This document shows, piece after piece, positions 59,241 through 64,000 of a DNA stretch of 64,000 bases. Under the pieces are notes generated by a model. That model was not told where the DNA came from. It ran no database searches and saw nothing but the letters and a program-made list of their open reading frames with translations. Position 1 is the stretch's first letter. Every line of letters begins with the position of its first letter. Position numbers and translations under genes: made by a program. Source of the DNA: Salibacterium lacus (lineage in GTDB: Bacteria > Bacillota > Bacilli > Bacillales > Marinococcaceae); contig NZ_JBHUML010000002.1 of NCBI RefSeq assembly GCF_042684865.1, forward strand, positions 1,736,001 through 1,800,000. The letters run 5' to 3'.

Positions 59241-60916
59241 TGAGTGGTGCATCCATCCACGGGTTGAGCATTACTTATCCTGCAGATAACCAGCCTGCCC
59301 TTCCACCTCTCGATCTTGAAATAAACACCGGCGAAAATATTCTTATTACCGGGCCGAGCGGCTGCGGCAAAAGTACACTCGCTCTTGCGCTGCAGGGCTT
59401 GATTCCAAGAGCCATCGAGGCTGAAAAAACAGGAATTCTCACCGTAAACGAAACAGAACCGGAACACTGGACAATAGCACAAGCCTGCCATCACGTCGGC
59501 ATATTGTTTCAGGATCCGGAAACGCAGTTCTGCATGGAGACCGTGGAAGACGAAATTATTTTCGGCATGGAAAACATCGGCCTCCCTGCCGCCGAGATAA
59601 ACAGCAGACTGGAACACGCCCTTCAAGTGACCGGATTAAAAGAACGGCGCTCCAGCCGGCTCACAAGCCTCTCCGGCGGTCTGAAACAAAAAGCAGCGGC
59701 GGCCTGCCTGCTGGCCCTGGCGCCGGATATGTTTATCCTGGATGAACCGACCGCCAACCTGGATCCAAAGAGCAGTGAAGATATTGTTTCGTTGTGGATT
59801 GACACTGCCGCCCGCGGCAGCAAGACCCTTCTGTTTATCGAGCACAACATGGAGACCGGTCTGGAGCATATCGACCGGGTGATTGCGCTCCAAAAAGAAG
59901 GAGGGGTCCTGCTCGACGGTTCTCCCCGCTTTCTTTTCCGGGAAAAAGCACACGTACTGGAACAGGAAGGAATCCGGGTCCCGGAAGTATGCCGGACAGC
60001 ACGCCACGTGGAACAGGAAGGGCATATGACCTGGGATCTGTTTCCGCTCAGTATGAACGAATGGGAGACACAATGCGCGCAGCATGGCATTCGAAAAACG
60101 GAAGAACCAGTGCCGAACCTTTCGCAGAACACTCCAGCTGCGCCTCCTTTGATAGAAGCCGAAAACCTGACTTTTTCCTACGGAGCGGAGCGTATTCTGG
60201 AGAACGTCTCCTTCACACTGCATGCAGGAGAATTCGCCGCCCTCTGCGGTTCCAACGGAGCAGGCAAAAGTACGCTGGCCCACCTTCTGACCGGCCTTGA
60301 GCAGCCAGGTGGAGGAACATTGTTTCGAAATGGAAAGGAAGCAAGGCGTTACAAAACAGAGGAAATCATGAAGCAGACCGGGTTTGTGTTTCAAAATCCC
60401 GAGCATCAATTCATCTGTGACTCGGTGGAAGATGAATTAACCTACGGCTGGCGGATGGCAGGCATTAATCCAGCGTCCCGTCGTGCAGAACTTGAAGAAA
60501 TGCTCCACTTCTTTCAACTGCAGGAGAAGCGGGCGGCCAACCCTTTTTCCCTGAGCCAGGGACAGAAACGCCGTCTATCGGCTGCTGTCATGCTGGCGGG
60601 GGAGCAGGATCTGTTGATTCTCGATGAGCCGACATTCGGTCAGGATGAAACCGGCACGAACGCGTTGATGGAGATGCTGAAGAAATGGCAGCAGCGGGGC
60701 GGCACGATTCTGATGATTACCCATGATATGGAACTGGTGGATCGTTACGCCGGCAAAGTACTCCTTCTTCATGAAAAAAGTACCGCCTTTGAAGGCGGTA
60801 CGGACGCATTCTTTCAGCAGAATGATCTGCTTGAGAAAGCTTCAGTGAAAGTTCCGGTTTCCCGAAAATTGAAACCCTGGGTTCATTCCCTCGAAAGGCA
60901 GGAAGCACCATGTTAG
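59240..60916 (+). CDS. ykoD: ECF transporter ATPase with two ABC domains
   Basis: A 558-residue fused duplicate ATPase energising the YkoE-YkoC transporter. First domain: Walker A GPSGCGKST, signature LSGGLKQKAAA, Walker B MFILDEPTANLDP. Second domain (from about residue 300): GSNGAGKST, LSQGQKRRLSA, LLILDEPTFGQDE. Both sets look catalytically complete. It overlaps ykoC by 7 bp. Confidence 0.93.
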   Translation: MSGASIHGLSITYPADNQPALPPLDLEINTGENILITGPSGCGKSTLALALQGLIPRAIEAEKTGILTVNETEPEHWTIAQACHHVGILFQDPETQFCMETVEDEIIFGMENIGLPAAEINSRLEHALQVTGLKERRSSRLTSLSGGLKQKAAAACLLALAPDMFILDEPTANLDPKSSEDIVSLWIDTAARGSKTLLFIEHNMETGLEHIDRVIALQKEGGVLLDGSPRFLFREKAHVLEQEGIRVPEVCRTARHVEQEGHMTWDLFPLSMNEWETQCAQHGIRKTEEPVPNLSQNTPAAPPLIEAENLTFSYGAERILENVSFTLHAGEFAALCGSNGAGKSTLAHLLTGLEQPGGGTLFRNGKEARRYKTEEIMKQTGFVFQNPEHQFICDSVEDELTYGWRMAGINPASRRAELEEMLHFFQLQEKRAANPFSLSQGQKRRLSAAVMLAGEQDLLILDEPTFGQDETGTNALMEMLKKWQQRGGTILMITHDMELVDRYAGKVLLLHEKSTAFEGGTDAFFQQNDLLEKASVKVPVSRKLKPWVHSLERQEAPC

Positions 60917-61677
60917 AACAGTATCAGCAAAAAGACCGTTTCCTGCAGAAGGTCAATCCTTCCCTGAAACTGGGCGCTGTCCTGGTCATCATTATCATGA
61001 TGGTACCCGTGTTTGACCCTTGGACCCCGCTGTTTTTATTCGGGTGCACGATAACGATGATCATCGCCCTCGGCGGGGTATCGTTTCGTTTTCTCGGGCT
61101 GCTTTTGCTTCCTTTTCTGTTATTTGCATTCAGCTTCGTCTGGATTCAGGTTGTGTTTCCGGATGAACGCGGAAGCACGATTTTATTTACCATCGGCAGC
61201 CTTCCGGTATCCCTTGAAAACGTATCGACCGGCGTCTCGCTCGGCATGCGTGCGCTTGTTTTCGGATCCTGGTCGCTGCTTTTCGTTCTTACGACAGAAC
61301 CGTCCCGGTTTATGCTCAGTCTCATCCAGCAGTGCAAACTGCCGCCCCGGTTCGGGTACGGGATGATGGCGGCTTATCGTTTCCTTCCTTTGTTCCGGGA
61401 TGAACTGCGGCAGATCCGTACCGCCCACCGCATCCGCGGCCTCGGCGAAAAGCGGGGGCTCGGTCAGATGAAACGGTATTTTATCCCGTTAATGGCAGGA
61501 GCCATCCGCAAAGCCGAACGAACCGCTGTCGCGATGGAGTCCAAAGGATTCGACGGAAGCCGGAACCGCACGTTTTACCACCGTATACACTGGAACCGTT
61601 ATGATGCGTATTTCACCGGATTATTCCTTCTATTGCTGACAGCGGTCTGGTTTGTCAGCAGCCCCTGGTCCGCTTGA
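60910..61677 (+). CDS. ykoC: ECF transporter T component
   Basis: A 255-residue membrane protein with the T-component coupling motifs: AHRIRGLGEKRG and AMESKGFDGSRNRT, corresponding to the two Ala-x-Arg/Lys-Gly helices that contact the ATPases. It completes tenA-ykoE-ykoD-ykoC. The terminator overlaps its stop codon. Confidence 0.9.
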   Translation: MLEQYQQKDRFLQKVNPSLKLGAVLVIIIMMVPVFDPWTPLFLFGCTITMIIALGGVSFRFLGLLLLPFLLFAFSFVWIQVVFPDERGSTILFTIGSLPVSLENVSTGVSLGMRALVFGSWSLLFVLTTEPSRFMLSLIQQCKLPPRFGYGMMAAYRFLPLFRDELRQIRTAHRIRGLGEKRGLGQMKRYFIPLMAGAIRKAERTAVAMESKGFDGSRNRTFYHRIHWNRYDAYFTGLFLLLLTAVWFVSSPWSA

Positions 61678-61692
61678 CCAGGGGCTTTTTTC
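61660..61692 (+). terminator. Terminator of the tenA-ykoEDC operon
   Basis: AGCCCCTGGTC - CGCTT - GACCAGGGGCT followed by TTTTTT, overlapping the ykoC stop codon. Confidence 0.92.
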
Positions 61693-61893
61693 TTTGTCTC
61701 CGTTATGCTTGGAAACCTGCGGAACGCGCCTCGTTTTCAGGGAGACCGTGCTGCACGCGGTGTACGTAGCCGCTGCATAACTTAAGGATGTCTTTAGTGT
61801 CCATAAAAGCTGGATGCGTAGACACTTACCGGGCCGCCAGGAACAAATTGGAATTCCCGGAGAGACTCTTTTGACACTTCCTCCGGTTTGCCT

Positions 61894-64000
61894 TTATTTT
61901 TCCTTACGCTTTGACAAAGAAGGAGGAGAGTCATGGAGACTCACTACTGTCGGTATGAAGAGCGGCAGTATGATAAGGCCGAAGAGCAGCAGCCCGGTTA
62001 CAACGACAGTGCCGACCTGCATGAGCGTCAGGACGCCGGACGGAATCATCGCGCCGAATGTGCCGGATAGAATAATAGCTGCCGTAATAATGACAGTCCC
62101 CATTTTCTTCATGGCCTTCAGCAGACCTTCCTGAACGCCGAGTTCGGCCTCTTCACGGTAACGATCAAACAGAAAGATTGAATAGTCAACCCCGAGTGCT
62201 ACGAGCATGACAAACCCGAAGAACGGAACCGGCCACATCATACCTGGGTAATCCAGCCCTTGAACGAAAATCATTTCCGCCGCTCCCATAGCAGTGTAAT
62301 ACGCCAGCATCAGTCCGCCCAGAATGAAGACAGGCTTCACAAGGGAACGGAGAAGAACAGCCAGAATCAAAAACAATCCAATCAATATGATAATGATGGT
62401 GTTCGTAAAATCTTCGGTGGAAATGTTCTCAAGATCCGCATTGGTTCCAGGAACACCGCTGTAGGTGATCGTATCCTCCTCAAGTGGTGTCCCGGCAGTC
62501 TCCATCGAAACAAGCTGTTTCACCTGATCCACTGCCTCAATCGCTTCGACCGAGTACGGATCCTCTTTCAGGCTCACTTCCATCGTCATGCCGGTTTGAT
62601 CTTCAAATGCATACTGACGGACACCTTCCTGAAAATCTTCATTTTCAAGAAGATCATCCGGTACAAATACGCCGCTTCCGCGGATATAGGAAGCTCCGGA
62701 AGCCTCTGCTGTGTAGGTTTGGGCACTTTCCAGTCCTGATTCAATATCCTCAAGACCATTGATGGCTTCCTGTACCCCGTTGGTCAGCTCATCAAGGCTG
62801 GATGCCAGGTCGTTTGCCTGCGCCTGCTGTTGATTGCTCATCTGCTGACTGCCCTGCTGCAGCCCGTTCTGCACTTCCGTCAGTCCCTGCTGCACCCCAC
62901 CGAGTTGCTGGGCCGCTGCCTGGGTATTACCTGTCTGCTGCAGCTGGGTGGAAATAGTGCCGACCTGGCTGTTGATGTCCTGGATGCCGGAGACTGCTTC
63001 ATTCAAGGATCCTCCGCTGCCGGAGGCGCTTCCCTGAACCTGACTGTTCATATCCTGCAGGCCGTTACGCACTTCGCTTAGACCGTTTTGGACTTCCCCC
63101 AGGCCGTCACGGGCATCTGAAATACCGGTTGATACATCTTCCAGCTGGTTGTCGACATACATTTCATCCAGCACAGAGCCGGTCGGCCGGGTTACCCCGC
63201 GCACTTCATCCACTGCACTCGACTGTTCCAGCGTACGGGCCAGTGACTCAACGGCCGCAAGTTTTTCTTTTGTTATCATGTCATTTTCCGAATCAATAAC
63301 CATTTCAAGAGGCAGTGCATCCCCCATACCAAAGGCACTTTCAATAACGTGCAGACCTTCAACCGACTGCGCATCGGATCCTATTTCATCGGTATTATTG
63401 TAGGAGATGTCATTGTCATAGGTTAATAGAAAAGGAAGCGTTACAACAGCGGCAATCAAAATGGAGAGGACCGGCCGGAACACGGACAGCCGTCCCATTG
63501 CTTTCCAAAGTTTATTATCCTGATGCTCGGCTCCTTTTTTCGAAGGCCAGAATAGTTTATCTTTCAGCACCGCCATGAAAAACGGCATCAGCGTGTACAA
63601 CACAAGGAGCAGCACGGCAATACCGACCGCCACACCTACAGCCGACTGGAAAATCGCAAAGTCTGCAAAGCCTATCGCCGCAAAACCAACAAGTACGGCA
63701 ATACCGCTGTACAACAGTGTTTTACCAGCTGTGCTGTACGTGTTTACAATAGCATCCTTGACTTCCTGTCCATTAGACAGCTCTTCTTTATACCGGCTGA
63801 GAAGGAGAATACAGTAATCCGTCCCTATGCCAAACAATACCGCGACGAGAAAGATCTGCGTGTACGTCGACAATGGAAAACCAAAACCTTCCGCCAGCAG
63901 CGCAATGATGGACTGGCTCAGCAGATAGGTCACCGCGACCGAAATAAGCGGTACAAACGGAGTGACCACAGCCCGGAATACAACAAGCAGCAGCACAAAA
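61894..64000 (-). CDS. MMPL/RND-family exporter (5' end outside window)
   Basis: At least 700 residues of a large RND-superfamily transporter; the reading frame continues past the right edge, so the N-terminal region is missing. Two membrane blocks are visible: the first contains GIGTDYCILLLSRYKEELSN, the second ALGVDYSIFLFDRYREEAEL, the conserved MMPL/SSD proton-relay motifs. Between them is a large extracytoplasmic domain with a Gln/Asn/Ser-rich coiled stretch (ISDARDGLGEVQNGLSEVRN and following). Related Bacillus proteins export lipids or toxic compounds. Substrate unknown. No gene is seen in 61693-61893. Confidence 0.85.
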   Translation of the reverse strand, partial: FVLLLVVFRAVVTPFVPLISVAVTYLLSQSIIALLAEGFGFPLSTYTQIFLVAVLFGIGTDYCILLLSRYKEELSNGQEVKDAIVNTYSTAGKTLLYSGIAVLVGFAAIGFADFAIFQSAVGVAVGIAVLLLVLYTLMPFFMAVLKDKLFWPSKKGAEHQDNKLWKAMGRLSVFRPVLSILIAAVVTLPFLLTYDNDISYNNTDEIGSDAQSVEGLHVIESAFGMGDALPLEMVIDSENDMITKEKLAAVESLARTLEQSSAVDEVRGVTRPTGSVLDEMYVDNQLEDVSTGISDARDGLGEVQNGLSEVRNGLQDMNSQVQGSASGSGGSLNEAVSGIQDINSQVGTISTQLQQTGNTQAAAQQLGGVQQGLTEVQNGLQQGSQQMSNQQQAQANDLASSLDELTNGVQEAINGLEDIESGLESAQTYTAEASGASYIRGSGVFVPDDLLENEDFQEGVRQYAFEDQTGMTMEVSLKEDPYSVEAIEAVDQVKQLVSMETAGTPLEEDTITYSGVPGTNADLENISTEDFTNTIIIILIGLFLILAVLLRSLVKPVFILGGLMLAYYTAMGAAEMIFVQGLDYPGMMWPVPFFGFVMLVALGVDYSIFLFDRYREEAELGVQEGLLKAMKKMGTVIITAAIILSGTFGAMIPSGVLTLMQVGTVVVTGLLLFGLIILPLFIPTVVSLHDSPPSLSKRKEK

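Overview
The window reads as a chromosomal segment of a Bacillaceae bacterium, probably an alkaliphilic or halophilic relative of Bacillus. The evidence is AGGAGG-type ribosome binding sites, frequent GTG/TTG starts, Bacillus-type genes (SinR-like regulator, MtnE/MtnU, YkoEDC-TenA with a TPP riboswitch, NagR-type operators, a CcpA cre-like site) and acidic proteins. About 64 genes or gene remnants are supported. No rRNA, tRNA, CRISPR array or prophage was seen.

Layout. 1-9.3 kb: small membrane proteins, a degraded copy of a composite repeat (1146-1943), an SDR, an MDR reductase, GapN, an acyl-CoA thioesterase and two divergent LysR regulators. 9.3-22.4 kb: a large carbohydrate locus. On the minus strand it runs SDR, AP-endonuclease-fold isomerase, DhaK, DhaL, a TIM paralogue, a three-part TRAP transporter, then RpiB, GlpX and transketolase with their own promoter. 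A LacI regulator, a DeoR regulator and an HPr-like protein lacking the phosphorylatable histidine face it on the plus strand. The most economical reading is uptake of a C4 polyol or ketose (erythrulose, threitol or erythritol type), oxidation, phosphorylation and isomerisation to erythrose-4-phosphate, which GlpX (with a sedoheptulose bisphosphatase side activity) and transketolase could feed into the pentose phosphate pool.

22.5-32.7 kb: an AT-richer block for envelope glycosylation: sensor kinase and response regulator, a broken HtrA gene, galE, galU, a GtrA protein, a YkcC-like glycosyltransferase and a YkcB-like PMT-family transferase. It ends in a broken second response regulator, a transposase remnant and a lipoprotein pseudogene, so it looks like an acquired and eroding island. 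32.7-42.1 kb: methionine-salvage aminotransferase and amidase, a cupin-Nudix fusion, a SinR-like regulator, an SLC13-type permease and several hypotheticals.

42.3-48.7 kb: the N-acetylglucosamine regulon (PTS transporter, nagA-nagB-nagR) controlled from two copies of an identical 17-nt operator, with a SIS-domain gene and the second, more complete copy of the composite repeat (44253-45120) between them. 48.7-50 kb: a NERD-domain gene set between clusters of short hairpins. 50-53.9 kb: a 2-keto-3-deoxygluconate operon (kinase, aldolase, an unassigned permease, IclR regulator). 53.9-61.7 kb: aroK, aroD, a frameshifted GGDEF-EAL gene and a riboswitch-controlled tenA-ykoEDC operon. The right edge cuts an MMPL exporter.

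The most unusual structure is the inverted pair of roughly 0.8-kb composite repeats, built from 35-bp units at an exact 53-bp period in groups of three. It matches no element I can name.
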